NCBI GenBank assembly: GCA_017418975.1
Contig: JAFOMG010000017.1
Coordinates: 828,537 to 892,536 of the forward strand
DNA: 64,000 nucleotides
DNA from: Sphingomonas sp.
Lineage (GTDB): Bacteria > Pseudomonadota > Alphaproteobacteria > Sphingomonadales > Sphingomonadaceae
Direction of reading: 5' to 3'
Shown here: one piece after another, positions 27,361 to 34,474 of the stretch
How positions within the stretch are numbered: the first letter of the stretch is position 1
Layout of the letters: every line of letters starts with the position of its first letter
Made by a program: the position numbers and the translations under genes
The notes under the pieces: model-generated
Told to the model about the DNA's origin: nothing
The model's database searches: none
Seen by the model: only the letters and a program-made list of their open reading frames with translations

Positions 27361-28496
27361 TGGCCACGCTCCAATCCTCGGGCCTCGGCCCCTCCGGCAT
27401 CGTTCCCGGGCCGCTCGCGCAGCTGCCCTGGCGGATCATCGGGCTGGTGGTGGCGATCGGCATGTTCGGGCTGGTCGTGCTCTATTCGGCCGCGAGCGGC
27501 AGCATGACGCCCTGGGCGTTCAACCAGGGGCTGCGCTTCTTCGTCTTCCTCGCCATGGCCATCGGCCTGTCGCGCGTGCCGGAGAGCTTCTGGGCGCTGG
27601 GCGCCTTCCCCATGTACATCGTCATCGTGGTGATGCTGGTCGGCGTGGAGCTGCTGGGCGCGGTGGCGGGCGGCAGCCAGCGATGGCTCGACCTGGGCTT
27701 TATCCGACTGCAGCCTTCCGAGCTGATGAAGCCGGTGATCGTGATGGCGATGGCGCGTTTCTACGAGATATTGCCCGCGGGCGAGATCCGGAAGTTCGGG
27801 GCGATCTGGCCCGCCGGCGTGCTGATCGGCATTCCGGCCGGCCTGGTCATGCTCCAGCCCGATCTCGGCACCGCGCTGATGATCACCGCGGGCGGCGTGA
27901 CGGTGATGTTCCTGGCCGGCATCCCGCTGCGGCTGTTCATCGGCGGCGCGCTGGCGCTGGCGGTGGCGGCGCCGCTGGCGGTGAACTTCGTCCTGCACGA
28001 CTATCAGCGCAACCGCGTGCTGATCTTCCTCGATCCCGAGAGCGATCCGCTGGGCACCGGCTATCACATCAGCCAGTCCAAGGTGGCGATCGGATCGGGC
28101 GGGGTGTTCGGCAAGGGCTTCCTGCAGGGCACCCAGAGCCATCTCGACTATCTGCCCGAGGGGCATACCGATTTCGCGCTGGCGACGATGATGGAGGAAT
28201 GGGGGCTGATGGGCGGCTTCTTCCTGATCGTCGGCTTCGGCATCCTGATCCGCTGGGGGATCGGCGTGAGCATGCGCGCGCAGAGCCGCTTCGCCCGGCT
28301 GACGGCGGCGGGCCTCTCCGCCACGATCTTCTTCTACTGCGCGATCAACATGGCGATGGTGATGGGCCTGGCGCCGGTGGTGGGCGTGCCGCTGCCGCTG
28401 ATCAGCTTCGGCGGCACGGCCGTGATGACGTTCATGATCTGCTTCGGAATCCTGCTCTCGATCGACCGCCAGAGCCGCCGCGTGCAGCGCTGGTGA
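27360..28496 (+). CDS. rodA: Peptidoglycan polymerase RodA (SEDS family)
   Basis: 378 residues with about ten membrane helices. SEDS features are VLYSAASGSMTPWAFNQ near residue 41, GSQRWLDLGFIRLQPSELMK near 105-125, MLQPDLGTALMI and LPEGHTDFALATMMEEWGLMGG near 262-283. The last contains the catalytic-region acidic residues of the family. The C-terminus carries the PLPLISFGGTAVMT signature. It polymerises glycan strands from lipid II in complex with MrdA, with which it overlaps by one base. Confidence 0.97.
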   Translation: MATLQSSGLGPSGIVPGPLAQLPWRIIGLVVAIGMFGLVVLYSAASGSMTPWAFNQGLRFFVFLAMAIGLSRVPESFWALGAFPMYIVIVVMLVGVELLGAVAGGSQRWLDLGFIRLQPSELMKPVIVMAMARFYEILPAGEIRKFGAIWPAGVLIGIPAGLVMLQPDLGTALMITAGGVTVMFLAGIPLRLFIGGALALAVAAPLAVNFVLHDYQRNRVLIFLDPESDPLGTGYHISQSKVAIGSGGVFGKGFLQGTQSHLDYLPEGHTDFALATMMEEWGLMGGFFLIVGFGILIRWGIGVSMRAQSRFARLTAAGLSATIFFYCAINMAMVMGLAPVVGVPLPLISFGGTAVMTFMICFGILLSIDRQSRRVQRW

Positions 28497-28597
28497 TTTT
28501 TTTGTGATTGGGGGTTTACAAGCCGCGAAGCGCGCCGCTAAAGGCGCTCCTCCACTGCGGAGGCGCACCCACCAAGGACGCCGAAACAAGCCGGAAT

Positions 28598-28673
<76 letters not shown>

Positions 28674-28843
28674 TTTCCTCAGTGACTTGGCGCCCATCGC
28701 GAGCGGCGATCATTCTCCAGACCGATATCGAAGGCAGCGGCCGGCATGTGAAGCTGCCTGACGGCTCCGGCCTGCGGTGTCGGGCGCCCGCCGCCAACCA
28801 GGCTCCGGCCGCGCATTTCCCGGGCCCGCGCGGCCGCTCCCGG

Positions 28844-29884
28844 TCACCTGTCGCGAACCGCATCGCCCGACACGCGCCGTACCAGATGGCAGCCGTCCGG
28901 CTGCTGCTCGAACCCCCAGCGCTGCCCGGTGAAGCGCGCGATCACATCGGCCGCGGTCCGCGCATGCTGGCTCGGCTTGACCGTCGTGAAGCTTCCTCCC
29001 TCCGCAATCGCGAAAGGCAGCAATAGCTGATCGGCCAGATACGGCCCGGCGAACGCCCGCGATTCCAGGAACCCGGCCATGCGATGGGCCGCGGTCTTGG
29101 CAAGCGCCTCCGCCGATACGCCCAGCCGGCCGAAGCCGGTGACGATCTCCGTCGCATGCTCGAAGACCGCCTCGAGCAGCAACGCATTGCCCGGCCCCTG
29201 CGCGTCAGGAAGCTCGCGAACCGCGAAGGACCGTTCGGGCCAGTCCGGCAGCAGCTTGCGCGCGGTGGCGAGCTCGCGCTCCGCGATGCCGTGCGGCAAC
29301 GCCGCGAACAATGCCGTACCGGCCACCGACAGCAGCGCGCCGCGATCGAGGCAGTGGATCGGAGCCAACGCGCCCGGGATGAGATCGACCTCGATCCGGC
29401 CGCCGCCGCGCGGGTAGAAACCGTGGCGCACCAGCCGCATCTCGATCCCCGCGCCCATACGCCGCATCACGGGCGCGAACGCCTTCGCCACGAAGTCGAA
29501 CGGCGGCGCCAGCATATTGTGAGTGCCCCCCTCGAGGACCAGCCGCGAGGGGCCGCCGGCGAGGAGCAAAGGCATCAGCACCGTCTGCAGGACCAGCCCC
29601 GTGCTGCCCGCGGTGCCCACCGCGAAATGATATTCGCCCGGCGCGACGCGGCCCGGCGTGAAGCTGAAGTCGGAGGCACCGACCGCCACGCCCTCGCAAG
29701 TCGCGCCGCCGATCGCGCACGCCGCCTCGATCGCGGTGACGTGCTGGCGCATCAGCCCGGGCTTCTCGCGCTTGCCGCGAGTATTGATGATGCGGAAGGG
29801 CTGCCCCGTGACGAGCGACAGCGCGCAGGAATTGCGCACGATCTGGCCGCCGCCTTCGCCTTCCGATCCGTCGATGATGATCAT
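28844..29884 (-). CDS. rtcA: RNA 3'-terminal phosphate cyclase
   Basis: Converts RNA 3'-phosphates to 2',3'-cyclic phosphates through an adenylylated-His intermediate, producing or preserving ends that RtcB can ligate. 346 residues from ATG 29884, which overlaps the stop of the preceding nucleotidyltransferase gene (ATGA). Signatures are IIIDGSEGEGGGQIVRNS at the N-terminus, LEGGTHNMLAPPFD near 122-135, FYPRGGGRIEVDL near 162 and the catalytic His about 307 in KPSQHARTA. The open frame upstream to 30361 is a shadow of the neighbour. Last gene of the rsr-rtcB operon. Confidence 0.95.
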   Translation of the reverse strand: MIIIDGSEGEGGGQIVRNSCALSLVTGQPFRIINTRGKREKPGLMRQHVTAIEAACAIGGATCEGVAVGASDFSFTPGRVAPGEYHFAVGTAGSTGLVLQTVLMPLLLAGGPSRLVLEGGTHNMLAPPFDFVAKAFAPVMRRMGAGIEMRLVRHGFYPRGGGRIEVDLIPGALAPIHCLDRGALLSVAGTALFAALPHGIAERELATARKLLPDWPERSFAVRELPDAQGPGNALLLEAVFEHATEIVTGFGRLGVSAEALAKTAAHRMAGFLESRAFAGPYLADQLLLPFAIAEGGSFTTVKPSQHARTAADVIARFTGQRWGFEQQPDGCHLVRRVSGDAVRDR

Positions 29885-30678
29885 GTATTCACCAGTTCGA
29901 GAAAAAGTTGGTTGGCGCGATCGACGAAGCGGTCGCGCAGCTTGCGCGCGGGCAGTTCGCCCGCGCGCCCGAGCTCGCCGCGGATCAGCGCGTCGATCTC
30001 GGGCAGGCGGGTGCCGTTGGCGCGCTCGTTGGTGCATGCCTTGGCTTCGACCAGCGCCTCGACCTGCTCGACCAGCACGGCCGGCAGATCGCTGGCCGCG
30101 ACCAGCGCCTGCAGGTTCATCGGCGGGCGGGCATCCGGGTTCAGCCGGATCGCGCGGATCGCCAGCGCGGGACGCAGGGCGTAGAAATATTTCTTCACCG
30201 GCACGTCCCCCGCGCCGCCCAGCCAGCGGTCCGCCGCCAGCTTGCCCGAGCGCGCATAATGATAGGCGATCGCCCGCGGATCGAGCAGATCGTCCGCCAG
30301 TTCGGCGAGCCGGGCGATGAAGGGGTCGTCGGTCCGGTAGCGGATCGGCGAGAGCATCCATTCGCTCACCACGGCGTTCGACTTGAGCAGTAGGCCGAGC
30401 GCCTTGCGCACGTCCCAGCCGTTCAGGTCGATCTCGTCCTCGATCGGCGTCTCGATCACGTCGCGCCCCGGCGCGAGCGACAGATACCAGTCGCGCGGGC
30501 GCACATAGAGGAAGCGCACATCATAATCGCTGTCGGGCGAAGGAAAGCCCCAGGCCCGCGAGCCGGACTCGATCGCGAGCAGCAGGCGCACGCCATGCGT
30601 CGCCTCGATCGCGTCGAGCCGGGTCTCGATCTCCCGCCGGACGGCGGGAGGGATGGTCATGTCAGCCTCGGTCGTCAT
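29881..30678 (-). CDS. RlaP-type DNA polymerase beta superfamily nucleotidyltransferase
   Basis: Matches the predicted nucleotidyltransferase family (PF10127 type) that has been described as associated with bacterial RNA-repair operons and called RlaP. The active-site strand-turn IESGSRAWGFPSPDSDYDVR carries the GS motif and the DxD metal-binding acidics. EDEIDLNGWDVRKALGLLLK follows, and the rest is helical (YHYARSGKLAADRW, KKYFYALRPALAI). The start is ATG 30678 (MTTEAD) or 30660 (MTIPPA). It overlaps rtcA by four bases and follows rtcB. A role in adding or templating nucleotides at damaged RNA ends is inference. Confidence 0.85.
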   Translation of the reverse strand: MTTEADMTIPPAVRREIETRLDAIEATHGVRLLLAIESGSRAWGFPSPDSDYDVRFLYVRPRDWYLSLAPGRDVIETPIEDEIDLNGWDVRKALGLLLKSNAVVSEWMLSPIRYRTDDPFIARLAELADDLLDPRAIAYHYARSGKLAADRWLGGAGDVPVKKYFYALRPALAIRAIRLNPDARPPMNLQALVAASDLPAVLVEQVEALVEAKACTNERANGTRLPEIDALIRGELGRAGELPARKLRDRFVDRANQLFLELVNT

Positions 30679-30859
30679 CTTTCGTCTCATCGGAACATCG
30701 GAGGCGCCGCTCCCCTTGCCGGGAAGCGGCGCTCCACTGCACCCTTTCGGGAATTTGGCGGTGTGCGATCGGCGCGAGCGACGAGAGCTTTTGCCCGCGG
30801 CTGCTTGCGCAGCCGGTGAAACGGGGCGGCATGCCCCCGGCATGCCGCTTGATCCCGTT

Positions 30860-32086
30860 TCACCCCTTCACGCACACCACCTGCTTGAGCGTATGGACGA
30901 TCTCGACCAGGTCGGCCTGCGCCGCCATCACGGCCTCGATCGGCTTGTACGCCTTCGGCGTTTCGTCGATCACGCCTTCGTCCTTGCGGCACTCGACGCC
31001 CGCGGTGTCGCGGATATGCTCGTCGAGCGTCACCAGCTTCTTGGCCGCGGTACGGGACATGATGCGCCCCGCGCCGTGGCTGCAGCTGTCGAACGATTCC
31101 GCATTGCCCAGGCCGCGCACGATGAACGACTTGGCGCCCATCGATCCGGGGATGATCCCCAGCACGCCCTTGGCCGCGCGGACCGCGCCCTTGCGGGTGA
31201 CCAGCACATTCTCACCGAAGTGATTCTCGCGCTGGACGTAATTGTGGTGGCAATTGACTGCCTCCATCTCCGCATCGAACGGCTTGGCGATCTGCCCTCG
31301 CAGCGCACGGATGACGTTGGTCATCATCGTCCGCCGATTGAGCGCCGCGAAGTCCTGGGCCCAGCCGACCGCCTCGACATAATCGTCGAAATGGTCGGTC
31401 CCTTCCGGGAAATAGGCCAGGTCCTCATCGGGCAGGTTGATGTGCCACTTGCGCATGTCCTGCTTGGCCAGTTCGATGAAGAACGTGCCGATGGCATTGC
31501 CCACGCCGCGCGATCCCGAATGGAGCATCACCCACACGCGCTGCTCCTGATCCAGGCACAGCTCGATGAAGTGGTTGCCCGTGCCCAGCGTCCCCAGATG
31601 CACCAGGTGATTGGTGTTCTTGAGCCGCGGATACTTCTCGGTGATCCGATCGAAGCGCTGCGCCAGCGTGGCCCAGGCCTCGACGATCGCCGCGGGCGGA
31701 TCGCCCCAGCTGCCCTGGTCGCGCTTGCCGCGGCCGACCGAGCGGCCATGCGGCACCGCCTGCTCGATGGCACTGCGGACGCCCTCCAGATTGTCGGGCA
31801 GGTCGCTCGCCACCAGCGAGGTGCGTGCCGCCATCATGCCGCAGCCGATGTCGACACCCACCGCCGCCGGGATCACCGCGCCCTTGGTCGGGATCACCGA
31901 GCCCACGGTCGCGCCGATACCGACATGGACGTCGGGCATCGCCGCCACATGCTTGAACACGAACGGCATCTGCGCCGCCCGCGCCAACTGCGCGCGCGCG
32001 CCATCTTCCACGGGCACGCCGCGGGTCCACATCTTGATCGGCACGCCGCCTTCGACGTGCTGGAAATCGTACAAAGTCTCGGTCAT
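30860..32086 (-). CDS. rtcB: RNA-splicing ligase RtcB
   Basis: GTP-dependent ligase joining 2',3'-cyclic or 3'-phosphate ends to 5'-OH ends. 408 residues from ATG 32086, preceded by a near-perfect AGGAGG. Metal and GMP site motifs are present: GVDIGCGMMAART near 91, LGTLGTGNHFIELCLDQ near 171, HSGSRGVG near 196 and the guanylylated His in CSHGAGRIMSR near 325. NCHHNYVQREN near 275 is also conserved. It lies just after three Y-RNA-like genes and before the RlaP and rtcA genes. Confidence 0.97.
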   Translation of the reverse strand: MTETLYDFQHVEGGVPIKMWTRGVPVEDGARAQLARAAQMPFVFKHVAAMPDVHVGIGATVGSVIPTKGAVIPAAVGVDIGCGMMAARTSLVASDLPDNLEGVRSAIEQAVPHGRSVGRGKRDQGSWGDPPAAIVEAWATLAQRFDRITEKYPRLKNTNHLVHLGTLGTGNHFIELCLDQEQRVWVMLHSGSRGVGNAIGTFFIELAKQDMRKWHINLPDEDLAYFPEGTDHFDDYVEAVGWAQDFAALNRRTMMTNVIRALRGQIAKPFDAEMEAVNCHHNYVQRENHFGENVLVTRKGAVRAAKGVLGIIPGSMGAKSFIVRGLGNAESFDSCSHGAGRIMSRTAAKKLVTLDEHIRDTAGVECRKDEGVIDETPKAYKPIEAVMAAQADLVEIVHTLKQVVCVKG

Positions 32087-32117
32087 TTCGACCTCCTGCA
32101 AACGCGATCATGGTGCC

Positions 32118-32238
32118 GGCGACGAGCAGTGACGAGACGTTTTTTACTGAGCTATCCGGTTGCCCGGAGGCGGAATTGAACCGCCGACCTCCCGCATCGC
32201 TGCGGGTGCTCTACCCTGTAGTCCCGCCGGCATTCGCC
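32118..32238 (-). ncRNA. Y RNA-like RNA 3 (permuted tRNA mimic, D-loop opened)
   Basis: Read on the minus strand, the 121-nt unit opens with GGCGAATGCC and closes with CTCGTCGCC, whose ends pair (GGCGA/TCGCC). An inner stem (GGCGGGAC/GTCTCGTC) follows. It encloses, in order, a D-arm 3' half (GGTAGAGC), an anticodon-like arm CCCGC-AGCGAT-GCGGG, the variable AGGTC, a T arm GGCGG-TTCAATT-CCGCC, an acceptor-like hairpin TCCGG-GCAA-CCGGA and the D-arm 5' half TAGCTCAGT. The tRNA is thus circularly permuted with its ends in the D loop and its acceptor capped by a GNRA loop. This fits the Ro-bound bacterial Y RNA plan. The exact transcript ends are inferred. Confidence 0.8.
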
Positions 32239-32255
32239 AGCATGAATTCGGTCAC

Positions 32256-32389
32256 GGCGACGAGGATTGGGAAAGACTGCCCCGAAGGGCCGGTGCTCTA
32301 TCCGCTGAGCTACTGTCCCCCGAAAGGGACAGGCGGGATTTGAACCCGCGACACCCGCATACCAATGTAGTCCTTGCCCGGCATTCGCC
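32256..32389 (-). ncRNA. Y RNA-like RNA 2 (permuted tRNA mimic, opened in the anticodon region)
   Basis: A 134-nt unit with the same terminal pairing (GGCGAATGCC...CTCGTCGCC) and an inner stem ending GACT/AGTC. Inside are a T arm GCGGG-TTCAAAT-CCCGC, a 7-bp acceptor-like stem CTGTCCC/GGGACAG closed by TTTCGG, then a complete D arm GCTC-AGCGGATA-GAGC that includes the GG doublet. A small GCCC-TTCG-GGGC hairpin stands where the anticodon arm would begin. The permutation point therefore differs from its two neighbours. Middle copy of three in the rsr-rtcB gap. Confidence 0.8.
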
Positions 32390-32410
32390 GTGATGTTCGT
32401 GTTGGGCCGC

Positions 32411-32558
32411 GGCGACGAGGGGTGACGAGACTGTCCTTGAGCTACCGCTGCAACGGGGGGACTCAAACCCCACCTCCCGTTCGGCCAAAGCCTCCCGGGC
32501 GCTCTTTCCGGACTTTCGGGTTTCCCCTTCGAGCAATGTAATCCCGTCGGCATTCGCC
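32411..32558 (-). ncRNA. Y RNA-like RNA 1 (permuted tRNA mimic, D-loop opened)
   Basis: A 148-nt unit beginning 12 nt after the rsr stop. The terminal ends pair (GGCGA/TCGCC), and a 9-bp inner stem pairs GACGGGATT with AGTCTCGTC (two wobbles). The interior has an extra GGG-GAAA-CCC hairpin, a D-arm 3' half (GAGC), an anticodon-like arm closed by CCCG/CGGG, a T arm GGGG-TTTGAGT-CCCC, a short acceptor-like CCG/CGG hairpin and the D-arm 5' half TAGCTCAAGG. It has the same order as copy 3, but its acceptor is shorter and its 5' side longer. Confidence 0.75.
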
Positions 32559-32570
32559 ACGGCCCTGTTC

Positions 32571-34121
32571 TTACAACTCCACCTGCTTGACGATGCCCAC
32601 CCAGTCGCGCGTGTCGCCCGAGACGAAGCGCGCGATGGTGTCGAACACCGCGTCGGAGAATCCCCCGACGTTGAGAATGTCCGCCCGCCCCTGCGGCGCC
32701 TGGCTGGTGCCATAGGGCTGGATGTCGATGCAGACGAGCTTGGCGGCCGGGTTGCGGCGCTTGATCTCGTTCCACTCGCGCAAGGTCGCGGTCGCCCCGC
32801 CCCGGACCGAATCGATCCAGGACTGGTTGTCCGAGACGATCACCACCAGGTCGACGGCAGCCCGCATCGCGTTCAGCATCGCCAGCGGCGCCGAGACATT
32901 GGTCCCGCCCCCGCCGATCGCCGCCAGCTTCGCCGCATTCACGGCGAGCCGCGCACGCGGATCGAGCCTCACGCCCACGACGTGGTTCTCGAACGGCACC
33001 ACCTGGGTATCGCGGTTGGTCCGCAGCATCGCCGCCGCGACCAGGGCCGCGACATCGATGCAGCGCACCGCCGAGGAAGCCCCCTTGCGATAGCCAGTCA
33101 CCGGCGAAGACATCGATCCCGACACATCGGGGCAGACGACCACATGGCCCGGCACCTTCGGCACGCGGACGAGCGACTGCTCGAGCGCATCCTCCAGCGC
33201 CGCCTGGACCTTGAGCGGCACGCTCGCGCGCGCCTGGTCCAGCGCCACCATCAGCTGGTACGGCATCGGCCGCACCTTCGCGATCGCCTCCGCATCCGCC
33301 AGCCGCGCGGCCACCGCCTCGGTGACTCCCTTCACGTCGAACGCGCCGTTGCGCGCCAGCGTGTTGAGGTTCATCCGCAGCGCCTGCCACCCGATCCGGG
33401 TCGCCAGCACCGCCCAGTCTTCCGCGGTCAGCGAAAAGGCGGTCAGCCACTCGAACGGCACCGGCGGCAGCGGGAGCGACCGATCGGCCTTCCACGCCTC
33501 GAACGCTGCGACCTCGGCGGGCAAAGCGGCCACGTCATAAGGACGCCCGATCAGCCAGCCATAGAAAGCGCACCGGCCCGCATCGGCGGGCTTGGGGTGC
33601 ACCATGCGCACCACGTCCGCCAGGCTCGGATCCTTGCCGGTCGCCGCCGCCATCAGCTGCGGCATCGACGCCCGCTCCAGCCAGTGCTGGACCAGTCGCT
33701 TCGGCCGCGAGCCGAGCGAGGTGCGCCCCACCTGCCCCGAGCGCAGGATCTGCACGAAGTTGCGCAGCATCCGCCCATTGTCGATCACCCGGTCGAACAC
33801 CGGGATCGCCAGATCGGGCTCCGCCACCGTGAGATAGGCCGCCAGCAGCGCCGGCATGTCCTTCATCGCGCCGGACCGGCGGGCATAGACCGCCGCCTGC
33901 GCCACGAAGGCCGGGTCGCAGGCCTGGGCCGCCGCCAGCACATCGGCCAGCTGCGCCTCGGCTCCGCCATAGAAAGTGTCGGCCAGCGTGCCGGTCGCGG
34001 CCAGCTGGGCAAGCTTGTGCTCGGGCCCATAGGCATAGGCCGGCGCGCCCTCGCGGTTTACCGTGTCCGCCACGGGCATCAGCCTTGCGATCGCCGAAGC
34101 GAACAGTCCCTTGTTGGCCAT
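32571..34121 (-). CDS. rsr: Ro60/Rsr TROVE-domain ring protein
   Basis: Bacterial homologue of the Ro 60-kDa autoantigen, a ring of helical repeats that binds Y RNAs and the ends of damaged RNAs. 516 residues from ATG 34121, with GAGGAG just upstream. The N-terminal two thirds are HEAT-like helices (KLAQLAATGTLADTFYGG, AQAAVYARRSGAMKDMP and LRMNLNTLARNGAF are typical TROVE blocks). The C-terminal von Willebrand A domain carries a MIDAS motif DVSGSMS at about 332-338 and VSDNQSWID later. Its 5' leader carries a tRNA-Pro-like RNA, and its 3' side carries three Y-RNA-like genes. First protein gene of the operon. Confidence 0.95.
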   Translation of the reverse strand: MANKGLFASAIARLMPVADTVNREGAPAYAYGPEHKLAQLAATGTLADTFYGGAEAQLADVLAAAQACDPAFVAQAAVYARRSGAMKDMPALLAAYLTVAEPDLAIPVFDRVIDNGRMLRNFVQILRSGQVGRTSLGSRPKRLVQHWLERASMPQLMAAATGKDPSLADVVRMVHPKPADAGRCAFYGWLIGRPYDVAALPAEVAAFEAWKADRSLPLPPVPFEWLTAFSLTAEDWAVLATRIGWQALRMNLNTLARNGAFDVKGVTEAVAARLADAEAIAKVRPMPYQLMVALDQARASVPLKVQAALEDALEQSLVRVPKVPGHVVVCPDVSGSMSSPVTGYRKGASSAVRCIDVAALVAAAMLRTNRDTQVVPFENHVVGVRLDPRARLAVNAAKLAAIGGGGTNVSAPLAMLNAMRAAVDLVVIVSDNQSWIDSVRGGATATLREWNEIKRRNPAAKLVCIDIQPYGTSQAPQGRADILNVGGFSDAVFDTIARFVSGDTRDWVGIVKQVEL

Positions 34122-34138
34122 CGTCCAACTCCTCAACA

Positions 34139-34216
34139 TGGTCAGGGCGGCAGGACTCGAACCTGCGACCTCCCGCTCCCAAGGCGGGCGCTCTGCGCAG
34201 CCTGAGCTACGCCCTG
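34139..34216 (-). tRNA. tRNA-Pro(UGG)-like element in the rsr 5' leader
   Basis: Minus strand folds as a cloverleaf: acceptor CAGGGCG/CGCCCTG (starts with C1-G72, as tRNA-Pro does), D stem GCTC/GAGC, anticodon arm CCCGC-CTTGGGA-GCGGG (UGG, followed by G37), variable AGGTC, T arm GCAGG-TTCGAGT-CCTGC, and A plus an encoded CCA. The D loop (AGGCTGCGCA) lacks the canonical GG-T/A arrangement, so position 19 looks like C, which would break the G19-C56 elbow contact. The CCA ends 18 nt before the rsr ATG, within the same predicted transcript. It could be a genuine minor tRNA-Pro, but the location and odd D loop favour a mimic or processing signal. Confidence 0.75.
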
Positions 34217-34228
34217 TGAAATTTCCCG

Positions 34229-34256
34229 GGGGCGGCCAGCCCATTCCGGCCGCCCC
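34229..34256 (-). other. Hairpin in the rsr operon leader
   Basis: A perfect 9-bp stem (GGGGCGGCC pairing with GGCCGCCCC) with a 10-nt loop lies in the predicted transcript between the sigma-54 promoter and the tRNA-like element. It is not followed by a T-run, so it is not an intrinsic terminator; a stability or processing role is a guess. Confidence 0.5.
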
Positions 34257-34313
34257 GCGTTTCCGCTGCCGGACCGGGAGGTTCGACAACTCCCCGTTCG
34301 ACGCCACAAGCAT

Positions 34314-34329
34314 TGCAGCGGACGTGCCA
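34314..34329 (-). promoter_or_regulatory. Sigma-54 (-24/-12) promoter of the rsr-rtcBA operon
   Basis: The minus strand reads TGGCACGTCCGCTGCA, matching the TGGCAC-N5-TTGC(A/T) consensus with both invariant GG and GC. Counting from the GC at -13/-12, transcription should begin near 34303, about 87 nt before the tRNA-like element. It is the expected partner of the divergent sigma-54 activator RtcR. Confidence 0.75.
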
Positions 34330-34353
34330 GTTTCTTCGAACGGCAGACTAGAA

Positions 34354-34380
34354 AATAACAAGACATTGTTATTACGTAAT
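34354..34380. promoter_or_regulatory. Candidate RtcR upstream binding site
   Basis: Perfect inverted repeat AATAACAA-GACA-TTGTTATT (34354-34373), immediately followed by the palindrome ATTACGTAAT (34371-34380), in an AT-rich patch unlike the surroundings. It lies about 50-75 bp upstream of the predicted operon start, the usual position for a sigma-54 enhancer-binding protein, and about 95-120 bp upstream of rtcR. RtcR binding is inferred. Confidence 0.5.
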
Positions 34381-34474
34381 TTTATTTCTGAAATCGCTGG
34401 ATCCGGGATTTCATCGTCATCGCGCGATCCAGCATTTTTCTATCGCAAGGGATCGTTATTTATCCTATGGGATA

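Noticed and set aside
28497-28597. Terminator after rodA
   Set aside because: A GCGC..GGAGGCGC hairpin can be drawn but it is bulged and lacks a T-run.
28844-30361. 505-residue rtcA
   Set aside because: The first 159 residues are an out-of-frame reading of the neighbouring nucleotidyltransferase; RtcA proper starts at 29884 with IIIDGSEGEGGG.
32118-32558. Three ordinary tRNA genes in the rsr-rtcB gap
   Set aside because: Each lacks a normally ordered cloverleaf: arms appear in permuted order with capped acceptors and no CCA end.
32118-32558. CRISPR array based on repeated GGCGAATGCC and CGTCGCC units
   Set aside because: Only three units, unequal spacing, and the repeats pair with each other as RNA stems instead of flanking unique spacers.
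32152-33495. 447-residue open frame running through rsr and the Y-like RNA region on the minus strand
   Set aside because: Its sequence is a frame-shifted reading of rsr followed by translated RNA elements; the structured RNAs explain the region better.
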